Positions 35,999 through 44,806 of a DNA stretch of 64,000 nt are shown piece by piece. Source of the stretch: Temperatibacter sp965603205 (GTDB lineage: Bacteria; Pseudomonadota; Alphaproteobacteria; Sphingomonadales; Kordiimonadaceae); the NCBI GenBank assembly GCA_965603205.1, contig CBFDCC010000008.1:1-64000 (forward strand), in the 5' to 3' direction. Below the pieces are notes generated by a model that worked only from the letters and a program-made list of their open reading frames with translations, did not search any database and had not been told where the DNA came from. Both the position numbers and the translations under genes were made by a program. The first letter of the stretch is position 1; every line of letters starts with the position of its first letter.

Positions 35999-37840
35999 TT
36001 ATTGGCAGCTCAAACATTCTTCATAGTCAACCTGCCCAGGCGATACTGCCGCGAGCGGCAATTGAACAGGTGCAGCAGCATCAGTCTTACCAGACACAGC
36101 ATCTTTTGAGACAACTTCTGCACGCTGCATAGATTTTGAGCGACAGTAATAAAGACTCTTAAGGCCTTTTTTCCAAGCCTGAAAGTGAATCTGATGCAGA
36201 TCGCGTTTATGCACGTCGGCGGGCAAGAATATATTCACAGACTGAGCCTGATTAATATATTTTGCACGGTCAGCCGCTAATTCCACGACCCAACGCTGAT
36301 CAAGCTCAAAGGCTGTTTTAAAGACGTCTTTTTCTTCTTGGCTCAAAAAGTCAAGATGCTGGACTGATCCTTCGTTCACCGTGACAGATGTCCACGTATC
36401 TTCGTCGTTCTTACCCTTTTTCTCTAATAGCTTAGTCAGTGCGCGATTGCGGACATTAAAGTTACCAGAGAGTGTCTTTTGCGTGAAGCTATTGCCGTTA
36501 ATTGGTTCAATCCCTGGGCTGGAACCACCACAGATCGTTGAGATACTCGCCGTTGGTGCGATCGCTGTTTTATTAGAAAAACGCTCCATCATACCATAAT
36601 CAGCCGCGTCCGGGCATGCACCGCGTTCAAGCGCTAATTCACGTGATGCGCGGTTTGTTTCGTTATCGATATGTTTGAAAATCTTGTTATTCCAAGCTTT
36701 CGCCATCGCACTTTCAAACGGGATCATATTATTTTGCAAGAAGCTATGGAAACCCATCGCACCCAAACCAACAGAACGTTCACGCATGGCGGCATATCTG
36801 GCCTTTGCCATATCATCTGGTGCACGGTTAATAAAATCTTGCAGCACATTATCAAGGAAACGCATTATATCAGGAATGAAATCCTTATTATCTTTCCATG
36901 CCTGATAATGCTCTAAGTTTAAAGATGACAAACAACAAACAGCCGTGCGCTCGTTACCAAGGTGATCAGGGCCTGTTGGCAGCGTGATCTCAGCACATAA
37001 ATTTGATGTTTTAACAGTCAGGCCTGCAAGCTTATGATGCTCTGGCATAGCATTATTGACTGTATCGCTAAAGATAAGGTAAGGCTCGCCCGTTTCAACA
37101 CGCGCCGTTAGCAAGCGTATCCACAGACCACGCGCAGATGTTGTCTCAATAACATGGTTATCTTTTGGAGAGAGCAAAGCCCATTCTTCATCATTATCAA
37201 CAGCACGCATAAAGGCGTCTGAAACTAATACACCATGGTGCAAGTTTGGTGTCTTGCGGTTCGGATCACCACCTGTTGGGCGGCGAAGCTCAATAAACTC
37301 TTCAATCTCAGGGTGCCAGATAGGCAGGTAAATAGCAGCAGAACCACGACGTAATGACCCTTGAGAAATAGCAAGCGTTAGGCTGTCCATTACACGCACA
37401 AACGGAATGATACCGCTTGTTTCGCCGACACCGCCAACTTTTTCACCGATTGAGCGCAAGTTACCCCAATAACTGCCGATGCCGCCACCACGAGAGGCAA
37501 GCCAAACGTTCTCAGTCCACAAATTAACAATAGAATTTAGATTATCTTGGGCCTCATTAAGGAAACAAGAGATAGGCAAACCACGATTTGTACCACCATT
37601 TGACAGAACAGGCGTCGACGGCATAAACCACAGGCGTGATATATAGTCATACAAGCGCTGTGCATGTGCTGCGTCATCGCCGTAATAACTGGCAACACGC
37701 GCAAAGAGATCCTGATTCTCTTCACCTGGCATTAAATAACGATCTTTTAAAGTCGCTTTGCCGAAATCTGTTAATAATGCATCGCGTGCTCGATCAATCT
37801 CTACTGCACCGTGATGCTCAAATTGGGTAACCTCAAACAT
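35999..37840 (-). CDS. nrdA: Class Ia ribonucleotide reductase, large subunit, short form
   Basis: This 613-residue catalytic subunit shows the active-site parts: SCFLNEAQDN (first cysteine), NLCAEITLPTG (radical cysteine and glutamate) and AVCCLSSLNLEHY (second redox cysteine). The tail ends in ECLSCQ, the redox shuttle. It lacks the roughly 90-residue N-terminal ATP cone of the E. coli enzyme (761 residues), so dATP shut-off would be absent unless supplied elsewhere. GGGAG lies ten bases before the ATG. A GANTC cluster sits upstream. Confidence 0.96.
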   Translation of the reverse strand: MFEVTQFEHHGAVEIDRARDALLTDFGKATLKDRYLMPGEENQDLFARVASYYGDDAAHAQRLYDYISRLWFMPSTPVLSNGGTNRGLPISCFLNEAQDNLNSIVNLWTENVWLASRGGGIGSYWGNLRSIGEKVGGVGETSGIIPFVRVMDSLTLAISQGSLRRGSAAIYLPIWHPEIEEFIELRRPTGGDPNRKTPNLHHGVLVSDAFMRAVDNDEEWALLSPKDNHVIETTSARGLWIRLLTARVETGEPYLIFSDTVNNAMPEHHKLAGLTVKTSNLCAEITLPTGPDHLGNERTAVCCLSSLNLEHYQAWKDNKDFIPDIMRFLDNVLQDFINRAPDDMAKARYAAMRERSVGLGAMGFHSFLQNNMIPFESAMAKAWNNKIFKHIDNETNRASRELALERGACPDAADYGMMERFSNKTAIAPTASISTICGGSSPGIEPINGNSFTQKTLSGNFNVRNRALTKLLEKKGKNDEDTWTSVTVNEGSVQHLDFLSQEEKDVFKTAFELDQRWVVELAADRAKYINQAQSVNIFLPADVHKRDLHQIHFQAWKKGLKSLYYCRSKSMQRAEVVSKDAVSGKTDAAAPVQLPLAAVSPGQVDYEECLSCQ

Positions 37841-37938
37841 ATGCCCATCTACTCCCTTGCCAGTCTTAACCAGCCCTCAATCAAAACGCCCCCAACAATG
37901 AAGACGCTCGCCCAAATATTAACTTTTATTTTCTAGTT

Positions 37939-37984
37939 GAGTCTCAAAAGAATCTCATGCTGATGCATTTAAGATTCAGGACTC
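37939..37984. promoter_or_regulatory. Cluster of four GANTC sites upstream of nrdA
   Basis: GAGTC (37939), GAATC (37950), GATTC (37973) and GACTC (37980) fall within 46 bp, 99 to 144 bases before the nrdA start. GANTC occurs about once in 256 bp by chance. In Alphaproteobacteria CcrM methylates this site, and GcrA reads it in cell-cycle promoters. Two more sites are at 38308 and 38371. Regulation of nrdA by this system is inferred. Confidence 0.6.
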
Positions 37985-38546
37985 ATTTTTGGTGCACGAT
38001 GACGGACTAAATAAGCCCAGTTAAAGTTTCAGTATATCTACGCTTGTTACTGTAAATACTATATCTAGTAATCCACCAACCAGTACGACATTACCAAGAA
38101 CCATCATTGTGCACGACAAGAGAACAAAAGTCGAACAGATAATTTTTTTCTTATATTTTAGTGACTTATTCACTATGGATTTTATCGAACCCGCGTCCCA
38201 AATCCATAGCATCTGCGTCGAAAGAGATAATGCGTTATTTTGATCATTTCGTCAACATCATGTGTAAATTAGTTGAATATCAACCATATATGGGCGATTT
38301 AAAACATGACTCCATAGGTAAAGAATTCAAACCCAAAGCACCTAACATCAAAAAACATAGCATTTCCAATGATTCGAGGCCTTGTCATTTTTTGAACCGC
38401 AAACAACTTTAGTTTACCCAAAATAGTACGAAAGTTTGTAAGCGATAAAATCAATTTCAACTAAGATATTTTTAAAGTCAGATAGATGGTATGGCTGCAA
38501 TATTTTACAGCAAGCAGAATTAAATCTAGCGGTAATTCGCTTATTT
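37985..38546. other. Gene-free region between nrdA and accA with a perfect 10-bp inverted repeat
   Basis: This stretch holds CTATGGATTT (38173-38182) and AAATCCATAG (38200-38209), perfect inverted copies with a 17-base GC-rich loop. Short frames at 38021-38212 (minus) and 38161-38412 (plus) lack ribosome sites and overlap the repeat, so I do not call them genes. The remaining sequence is AT-rich and nothing else is recognised. Confidence 0.5.
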
Positions 38547-39500
38547 TTATGCGAGACCTTTTTCGCCAAGCGCTAAAAACTTTTCACGGCGCATGGTCTT
38601 TAGTTTTTTGCCGTCGATACCAGCCATGTTCCGCAAACTACCTTCAATGGCTTCACCCAGTAAATTCATAGACTTCTTAGGGTCACGGTGTGCGCCACCT
38701 AATGGCTCTGGCACGATCGTGTCTACAACTCCGATTTTATTTAAATCCTGCGCTGTGATCTTTAGGGCGTCTGCGGCGTCCTTTGCCTTATCACCTGTAC
38801 GCCATAATATAGACGCGCAGCCTTCAGGGCTAATCACTGAATAGATTGCATGCTCTAGCATTAGCACCTGATTACCCGCCGCTAGCGCCACCGCACCACC
38901 AGAACCACCTTCGCCGACAACACAGCTAATCAGTGGCGTTTCGATATCAAGGCATTTTCCTGTTGATTGCGCGATTGCTTCGGCTTGGCCGCGTTCCTCT
39001 GCGCCCAGGCCTGGATAAGCACCAGATGTATCAATAAGGGTGATAACAGGCAGGCCAAAACGATCCGCCATATCCATTAAACGCACAGCCTTGCGGTAAC
39101 CCTCTGGGCGACCCATGCCAAAATTATGTTTGATCCTACTGGCTGTATCCCAACCTTTTTCATGCCCCATAACCACACAAGCTTCACCGCGAAAACGCGC
39201 AAGACCCGATGGAATGGCATCATCCTCACCAAAATAGCGATCACCAGCAAGCGGCGTGTAATCATCGAACAAATGTTCAACGATATCGCGGTAATGCGGA
39301 CGCTCTGGATGACGGGCAACCTGCATCTTCTGCCAAGGGCTTAATTTAGTGTATGTATCTTTAAGCAACTTATCGAGCTTGGTCTCTAATTGACCTACCT
39401 CTGATGAAATATCAACGTCACCGCCAGTTAGTCCGCGCAACTCGCGGATTTTACCTTCTAATTCAGCGATTGGTTTTTCAAACTCTAGAAATGTCATCAT
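38547..39500 (-). CDS. accA: Acetyl-CoA carboxylase carboxyltransferase subunit alpha
   Basis: This 317-residue protein has the AccA N-terminal helix (FLEFEKPIAELEGKIRELR), the AGDRYFGEDDAI segment and the carboxyltransferase core with LIDTSGAYPGLGAEERGQAE and EGGSGGAVAL. With AccD it moves the carboxyl group from biotin to acetyl-CoA, the first committed step of fatty-acid synthesis. A putative promoter is upstream. The length is normal. Confidence 0.97.
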   Translation of the reverse strand: MMTFLEFEKPIAELEGKIRELRGLTGGDVDISSEVGQLETKLDKLLKDTYTKLSPWQKMQVARHPERPHYRDIVEHLFDDYTPLAGDRYFGEDDAIPSGLARFRGEACVVMGHEKGWDTASRIKHNFGMGRPEGYRKAVRLMDMADRFGLPVITLIDTSGAYPGLGAEERGQAEAIAQSTGKCLDIETPLISCVVGEGGSGGAVALAAGNQVLMLEHAIYSVISPEGCASILWRTGDKAKDAADALKITAQDLNKIGVVDTIVPEPLGGAHRDPKKSMNLLGEAIEGSLRNMAGIDGKKLKTMRREKFLALGEKGLA

Positions 39501-39576
39501 CGTATCTTCACCACTTTATTTTTACATACTCAGTATATAGTCATTAAGCGCCAAAACGCCAAGCCCATCTGGGCGC

Positions 39577-39605
39577 AAAATGCCTTTATTGATCCATTCT
39601 GTCAA
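39577..39605 (-). promoter_or_regulatory. Possible accA promoter
   Basis: On the minus strand TTGACA (39605-39600) is a perfect -35 element; 17 bases later CATTTT (39582-39577) matches only three -10 positions. A GCCCA-TC-TGGGC inverted repeat (39563-39574) would lie at the mRNA start. Support is moderate for the -35 and weak for the -10. Confidence 0.3.
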
Positions 39606-39696
39606 GAAAATGAATATCTATTCAACATATTATCTTTTCTACATATACCATATGGTGAATCATCTTAACAACATGCAATTTTACAAGTATCGAAAT

Positions 39697-40596
39697 TCAT
39701 TTTTTCGCTAATGGATGGTTTTGCTGTACGAGTGCCTTCATACGCCCCTCTAACACATGGGTATATATCTGCGTTGTTGATATATCAGCGTGGCCTAACA
39801 TCTGCTGCACGCTCCGCAAGTCTGCGCCGTGACTTAGCAGATGCGTAGCAAAGGCGTGGCGTAATTTATGGGGGCTAACGGCAGACGGCATAACGCCAGC
39901 CTGCACGGCTAAATCTTTCATCATCTGGCCGACACGCCGCCTTGTTATATGGCCCTCGACACCCCTTGACGGAAACAGATAAGGACTATCCTTATCCTTA
40001 CCAACATCCCTGACTTTAAGATAAGCAAGCAATGCCAAACGCGCCTTATCCCCCATAGGCACCATACGGTCCCGACCGCCCTTGCCTTGCACCATCAACA
40101 TGACCGTATCAACGCCAACGCTGCGGCGCTGTAATGTCACCAGCTCGCTCACACGCAAACCACTGGCATATAGCACCTCGACGATTGCATGATCCCGCAA
40201 TGATGCTGGCCGAAGCGACGCAGCTGCTTGGACCGCACAATCCAGCAGACAATCCACATGTTTTTCCGTGAGTATTTTAGGCAGACTTTTAATCTGTCTG
40301 GGACTTTCCAAGGTGGAGGATGGATTATCACTGCGCAAGCCGTCACGGTATAAAAATAAGAAAAATTGCCTGATGGCTGATAGCTTACGGGCCGAAGTAC
40401 TGGTGGCCATACCGCGTTTGTTTAAATCGGCAAGCCAAGCGCGCAGGTCATCAGGCGTTATATCCATATAAGATGTCGGACAAAATTCAGCAAGGTCCGT
40501 CAGATCACGTGCGTAAGCATCAAGGCTATTTTTAGCGCGACCCTTCTCAGCCACAAGCATTTCTAGAAATTGATCAACGAGATCATGATCACTCAT
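39697..40596 (-). CDS. xerD: Site-specific tyrosine recombinase XerD
   Basis: This is a full tyrosine recombinase: an N-terminal SAM-like core-binding domain (FLEMLVAEKGRAKNSLDAYA), then the catalytic residues R (ASGLRVSELVTL), HKLRH, H (MLGHADISTTQIYTH) and Tyr. With XerC it resolves chromosome dimers at dif. The ATG at 40596 gives 299 residues, the normal length, and comes one base after the stop of the upstream exported-protein gene. An earlier GTG frame start would add an unusual leader. XerD rather than XerC is judged from overall similarity. Confidence 0.92.
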   Translation of the reverse strand: MSDHDLVDQFLEMLVAEKGRAKNSLDAYARDLTDLAEFCPTSYMDITPDDLRAWLADLNKRGMATSTSARKLSAIRQFFLFLYRDGLRSDNPSSTLESPRQIKSLPKILTEKHVDCLLDCAVQAAASLRPASLRDHAIVEVLYASGLRVSELVTLQRRSVGVDTVMLMVQGKGGRDRMVPMGDKARLALLAYLKVRDVGKDKDSPYLFPSRGVEGHITRRRVGQMMKDLAVQAGVMPSAVSPHKLRHAFATHLLSHGADLRSVQQMLGHADISTTQIYTHVLEGRMKALVQQNHPLAKK

Positions 40597-40597
40597 A

Positions 40598-42754
40598 CTA
40601 CATCCCACGCGTGATGAGCATCTCAGCGGCCATGCGCCGCGCCACTTCACGGTGTCCATGTTTCACAAGTGTTGCTATGATAGAACCAGCAAGTGTGGCG
40701 GGAACTTTGGCTGGACTAGCACCAGAGAGTAGGCGAACACTTACCGATAATACGCCAGCGCGATCACCTGACAAATCTGCAATCTGCAATTTGCGCCATA
40801 ATGCGGGCGACGCTGCATTTGAATCTAGCATTACAGGTCCATTTTCTAAGAGCGTCCAGAATTTATTCGGCACAGTATAGCCACGTGCTTCTAACACCCC
40901 CGCCAGCACAGCGGCATTTGTATAGATACCCTCGTTATCTTTGTTGAGGGCCCACCATGCATCAAACAACATGGCTGAAGGTTGGGAAATACCATCAATA
41001 CCACTTACCACAGCCAGTGGGTATAGATTAACCAGCATGGCGTCCCGCAAAGCATTAGTGCCCGACGGCATTTGACGTAACATGGTTAACCAATTTGATG
41101 CCTGATCATAATCACCGGCCATCAGCGACATGCGCACGATAGTGCCAGCGCCAGTTGCCAAATCCAGATGGGGTATAATATCGGCGATTAATTTTGAATA
41201 TACGGGCGCCACCTGCACAGCGTAACCTCCGGCTAAAGCACGAGCCCATGCTTTCTCCATATAGGATAATCGCTCATCAACAGGCACATCTTCTGCCATC
41301 ATATGGGCAAGCACTACATCAATGACAAAATTATCCTCAACATCATGAAGTTCGACAGCTGAGGCCCGTTCATTATCCGTTGGCTGATAAGATCGAATAA
41401 AGCCATCCAGCGTATCAGATGATATCCAATCTTCTTTTAATATTTTAGCAACCAATTTAGCCTTAGCTGATGTCGCAACAGTAGGAGATGCGAGGATCAT
41501 TGGCACAGCGATAGGGTCAATGCGGTCAAGGTTTAACTGTTGAACCCGCGCCCGTATCATTGTAATAAGTGCGGCCTCTAATGGCTGAACTGGCAAAGCA
41601 TCATTAATCGTAGGCACATTAACAAGCGTTGCACCACTTTCTGATTCCACAAGCAAGTGATCAATAAGCTGATAAAAACTAGACTCCACAGGGCCAAGTT
41701 CGTCGAGCATACTCAGTGTGAAATCAGCTGTAGCACGTTCGCCTTTTGCTGCGTGGCAGAATATCATCAAACGCAGCCAATATACCTCTTGGCTATCCGT
41801 GCCTTGATGATTGCCCGCAAGCCTACATAGTTTGGATCTATTACCTGATACCAGTGCGTTACGCGCCGATGCTCTATCTAACGCTGTCCAATCACGATCA
41901 GCTGGTAAACTGCTCAGCATTGCAGAAAACCCTATATGATTGCCGCGCCTATCAAGCAAGTTAAGACGCGCATTTATAAAGGAAGTCACCTCTTCAGGGT
42001 TTAAAGGTGTCGGCAGATTAAAACCAGACAAAGCCATCTTCATTGCAAGTTCTGCAGCGATTGCAGATCCGCCAGCGTTGCCGAAATAGTCAAAATTTTC
42101 TATAATTTCGTTACGACTTTTTCCTGCCCAAAAATCGCGTGGCATTGCGCCTTCTACTGTTGTGATTATTGCCACACCGCTTGGGTCGATTTCATCCAGC
42201 GCAGCAATTTCAATATCCGTTTGCTGGAAAGAGCGCGCCAAGTTGCTTATGTCATCTTCTTGCACTTCAGCAGGCATTAGGCGTGTTTCATCATCAAGCA
42301 ATTGATTATTTAAATCTTCTAAGGATGATCTATTTGTATCTGGACCAAGCGCTTCTTGGCTGAGCCCATCAAGCTGTAGTCCATTATCTAATGACGCCTT
42401 TTCTACGATAGGTGCCGGTGGCACGACAACGCTGCCTTTAGCGACAAAGGGGTGGGGCATAATAGATTTAGGTGCCGCACCAACAGGGCCAGTTTGGCGT
42501 TTCAGACTAGGCCCTTTATTAAGGTTAAAGAAACGTTTTTGAGACCCTATAGGTTTTTTAGCTTCTTCTACGACAACGGGCTTAGCTGGGTCAGCTATTA
42601 TTTGCTCGTCGCTACTTTGATTGTCTTCTTGAGTTTCAATATCTTGAGCAATCAGCGCACAAGACATTAACCCCGCTGTGATCAGGGCAAAAAACAAGCG
42701 TACCAGACTGCGAGAGCAAAAATGCTCTATTATATTAACTTGGGAAACGGTCAT
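40598..42754 (-). CDS. Large exported or membrane-anchored protein of unknown function
   Basis: This 718-residue protein has a hydrophobic N-terminal segment (LVRLFFALITAGLMSCALIA) that looks like a signal peptide or, because a Cys follows SC, possibly a lipoprotein anchor. A disordered acidic/proline-rich part (about 40-150) follows, then an alpha-helical region with repeat-like helices (about 200-718). I do not recognise a family. It overlaps the small gene upstream by 20 bases and is one base from xerD, so the three are likely co-transcribed. Confidence 0.8.
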   Translation of the reverse strand: MTVSQVNIIEHFCSRSLVRLFFALITAGLMSCALIAQDIETQEDNQSSDEQIIADPAKPVVVEEAKKPIGSQKRFFNLNKGPSLKRQTGPVGAAPKSIMPHPFVAKGSVVVPPAPIVEKASLDNGLQLDGLSQEALGPDTNRSSLEDLNNQLLDDETRLMPAEVQEDDISNLARSFQQTDIEIAALDEIDPSGVAIITTVEGAMPRDFWAGKSRNEIIENFDYFGNAGGSAIAAELAMKMALSGFNLPTPLNPEEVTSFINARLNLLDRRGNHIGFSAMLSSLPADRDWTALDRASARNALVSGNRSKLCRLAGNHQGTDSQEVYWLRLMIFCHAAKGERATADFTLSMLDELGPVESSFYQLIDHLLVESESGATLVNVPTINDALPVQPLEAALITMIRARVQQLNLDRIDPIAVPMILASPTVATSAKAKLVAKILKEDWISSDTLDGFIRSYQPTDNERASAVELHDVEDNFVIDVVLAHMMAEDVPVDERLSYMEKAWARALAGGYAVQVAPVYSKLIADIIPHLDLATGAGTIVRMSLMAGDYDQASNWLTMLRQMPSGTNALRDAMLVNLYPLAVVSGIDGISQPSAMLFDAWWALNKDNEGIYTNAAVLAGVLEARGYTVPNKFWTLLENGPVMLDSNAASPALWRKLQIADLSGDRAGVLSVSVRLLSGASPAKVPATLAGSIIATLVKHGHREVARRMAAEMLITRGM

Positions 42755-42866
42755 TGCTAAGGGTCTTTGTTACCTTAGTGCTCGGGGCTGGAATGTCCCA
42801 ACTCATCAACGTCACTGCTACACTAGCAACAACAATAATAATTACACCCAATAGAAACTTATTCAT
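42735..42866 (-). CDS. Small single-pass membrane protein, 43 residues
   Basis: The frame from ATG at 42866 encodes MNKFLLGVIIIVVASVAVTL, then MSWDIPAPSTKVTKTLSNDR, then FPS. It has one membrane helix (about 4-21) and a short C-terminal tail with WDIPAP and DRFP motifs. It overlaps the start of the 718-residue exported-protein gene by 20 bases, which argues for coupled translation. The tail looks like a conserved small protein I have seen in alphaproteobacterial genomes, but I cannot name a family. Confidence 0.7.
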   Translation of the reverse strand: MNKFLLGVIIIVVASVAVTLMSWDIPAPSTKVTKTLSNDRFPS

Positions 42867-43106
42867 TTTACCAAATATCCCGTTTTAAAAACACTCAAAG
42901 ATTACGATTCTTTATAAAGCTATCAACCTCACAAGTCCAGTAGCAGCTAGCCTGATTTCATTATTCCAGCATCCTTGGGCAGTATACGTTAAATTTAAGG
43001 CCTAATTATGCGATTAAATCCACAATATTAATATAATGGCTATTATATCGACGGACGCATACAATAAACTATGGTCAACCTGTGCTTTGCTGTGTAAATA
43101 AACCTC

Positions 43107-43664
43107 ATGAGTATTATGTCTACATATGATGAAAATGCGCCAATCGTTTTAATCGGTCTAATGGGTGCTGGTAAAACGACCATTGGCCGTCGTTTGGCGC
43201 GTGCGCTCAATTTAGATTTTGTCGATAGCGATCACGAGATAGAACTCGCCGCTGATATGAGCGTGGCTGAATTGTTTGAAAGTTACGGCGAGATAGAGTT
43301 TAGATCACTAGAACGCCGCGTTATTTCACGCCTCATGGACGGTAAGCAAAAGGTTTTAGCCACAGGTGGCGGTGCCTTCATTAACGATGAAACCCGTGAA
43401 CTTATATTAGATGGCGCTCTAACCATCTGGTTAGAAGCTGATCTGGAAACGCTGGTTGAACGCACATCGCGCAAGGACACACGCCCCCTCTTAAAAGCTG
43501 GAAATCCACAGGATATCTTGCAAAAGCTCATTGAAGAGCGCTATCCTATCTATAAACTTGCGCCCATTCATGTACATTCAGGTGATGGCCTCCATGAGGA
43601 TGTGGTAAAAACAACTGTTAAACAGATCAAAGATTTCAGAGAAAAAATTAATGCCCCTATCTGA
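43107..43664 (+). CDS. aroK: Shikimate kinase
   Basis: This 185-residue P-loop kinase has GLMGAGKTTIGRRLA near residue 18, the shikimate-binding DSDHEIE and FRSLERRV segments and the GGGAF loop. It phosphorylates shikimate with ATP in aromatic amino acid synthesis. Its 3' end overlaps aroB by 14 bases, so the two are translationally coupled. The ATG at 43116 is an alternative start. Confidence 0.97.
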   Translation: MSIMSTYDENAPIVLIGLMGAGKTTIGRRLARALNLDFVDSDHEIELAADMSVAELFESYGEIEFRSLERRVISRLMDGKQKVLATGGGAFINDETRELILDGALTIWLEADLETLVERTSRKDTRPLLKAGNPQDILQKLIEERYPIYKLAPIHVHSGDGLHEDVVKTTVKQIKDFREKINAPI

Positions 43665-44787
43665 ATATAAAACACCAAATAGTAAAATTATAGAGCATGT
43701 TAGCGTTGCACTGGATGAGCGTTCTTATGATATTTTAATTGGTGACAATTTATTAAGTGATCTTGGTCATTTAATAAAGCCGGTTATCACTGGTAAGCGT
43801 GTGGTTATCATTACCGATGACAATGTGGCAAAGTACCACCTAGCAGCAGCAGAGAATGCGCTCAAGGATGCTGGTATTGAAAGTGATGCGATCATCCTGC
43901 CACACGGCGAAGCAACAAAATCATTCACCGCTTATGAAAAACTATTGAATGATCTACTCGCACTTAAAATTGAACGGCGCGACACCCTGATTGCCCTTGG
44001 TGGCGGCGTTGTTGGCGACCTTACAGGGTTTGCTGCTGCCACATTAAGGCGTGGTATGGATTTTATTCAAGTACCGACAACATTACTGTCTCAAGTCGAT
44101 AGCAGTGTCGGCGGCAAAACAGGCATTAATAGTAAATTTGGTAAAAATCTGATTGGTGCCTTTCACCAGCCTAAAGCGGTTATCATTGATTTAGACCTTT
44201 TAGACACATTGCCAAAACGAGAATTACTCGCGGGCTACGCTGAAGTGGTTAAATATGGCTGCATTAATAGCATTCAATTTTTTGAGTGGTTAGAAAATCA
44301 GGGTGAAGCCCTGTTAAACGGCAACCGAAAAAGACAAGCCCACGCTGTAGCAACCAGTTGCCGTTCAAAGGCCGCAATCGTATCAAAGGATGAGTTTGAG
44401 GGCGGCATTCGCGCGCTTCTCAACCTTGGCCATACCTTTGGTCATGCGCTAGAAGCTGAACTTGGTTATGACGGACGCTTACTCCACGGCGAAGCTATTG
44501 CTATCGGCATGGTGTTAGCCTTTGAAACGTCCGCGCGCCTTGGCATGTGCAATAAGAGTGAGGCTACGCGCATTGCAGCGCATTTTAAGGCTATAGGGTT
44601 ACCTGCCCATATTCGCGACATAGATGCTGACTATACAGTAGAAGCTCTCATGCAGCATATGGCTCAAGATAAAAAGATAGTCGGCGGCGAGCTTGTCTTC
44701 ATACTGGCAAAGGGCATCGGCAAATCTGAAATTTGTGATAAGGTACCGCTTGAGCTTGTGAAATCTGTTCTTAAAGATGATTTATAA
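43651..44787 (+). CDS. aroB: 3-dehydroquinate synthase
   Basis: This 378-residue enzyme has the NAD-binding ALGGGVVGDLTGFAAATLRR, the VPTTLLSQVDSSVGGKTGIN motif and metal-binding residues in LNLGHTFGHALE and LLHGEAIAIGM. It makes 3-dehydroquinate from DAHP in the shikimate pathway. The start overlaps aroK. The CNNM gene follows after 19 bases and may share the transcript. Confidence 0.98.
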   Translation: MPLSEYKTPNSKIIEHVSVALDERSYDILIGDNLLSDLGHLIKPVITGKRVVIITDDNVAKYHLAAAENALKDAGIESDAIILPHGEATKSFTAYEKLLNDLLALKIERRDTLIALGGGVVGDLTGFAAATLRRGMDFIQVPTTLLSQVDSSVGGKTGINSKFGKNLIGAFHQPKAVIIDLDLLDTLPKRELLAGYAEVVKYGCINSIQFFEWLENQGEALLNGNRKRQAHAVATSCRSKAAIVSKDEFEGGIRALLNLGHTFGHALEAELGYDGRLLHGEAIAIGMVLAFETSARLGMCNKSEATRIAAHFKAIGLPAHIRDIDADYTVEALMQHMAQDKKIVGGELVFILAKGIGKSEICDKVPLELVKSVLKDDL

Positions 44788-44806
44788 ACACTGACTAGGA
44801 CACAAA

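Noticed and set aside
38184..38199. tRNA-like GGTTCGA on the minus strand
   Set aside because: No matching T-arm stem, anticodon arm or acceptor stem can be formed.
38021..38212. 63-codon hydrophobic frame on the minus strand
   Set aside because: It has no ribosome site and its start overlaps a perfect inverted repeat; a real small membrane protein is not excluded.
38161..38412. 83-codon frame on the plus strand
   Set aside because: GTG start without ribosome site, unusual composition, overlaps the inverted repeat.
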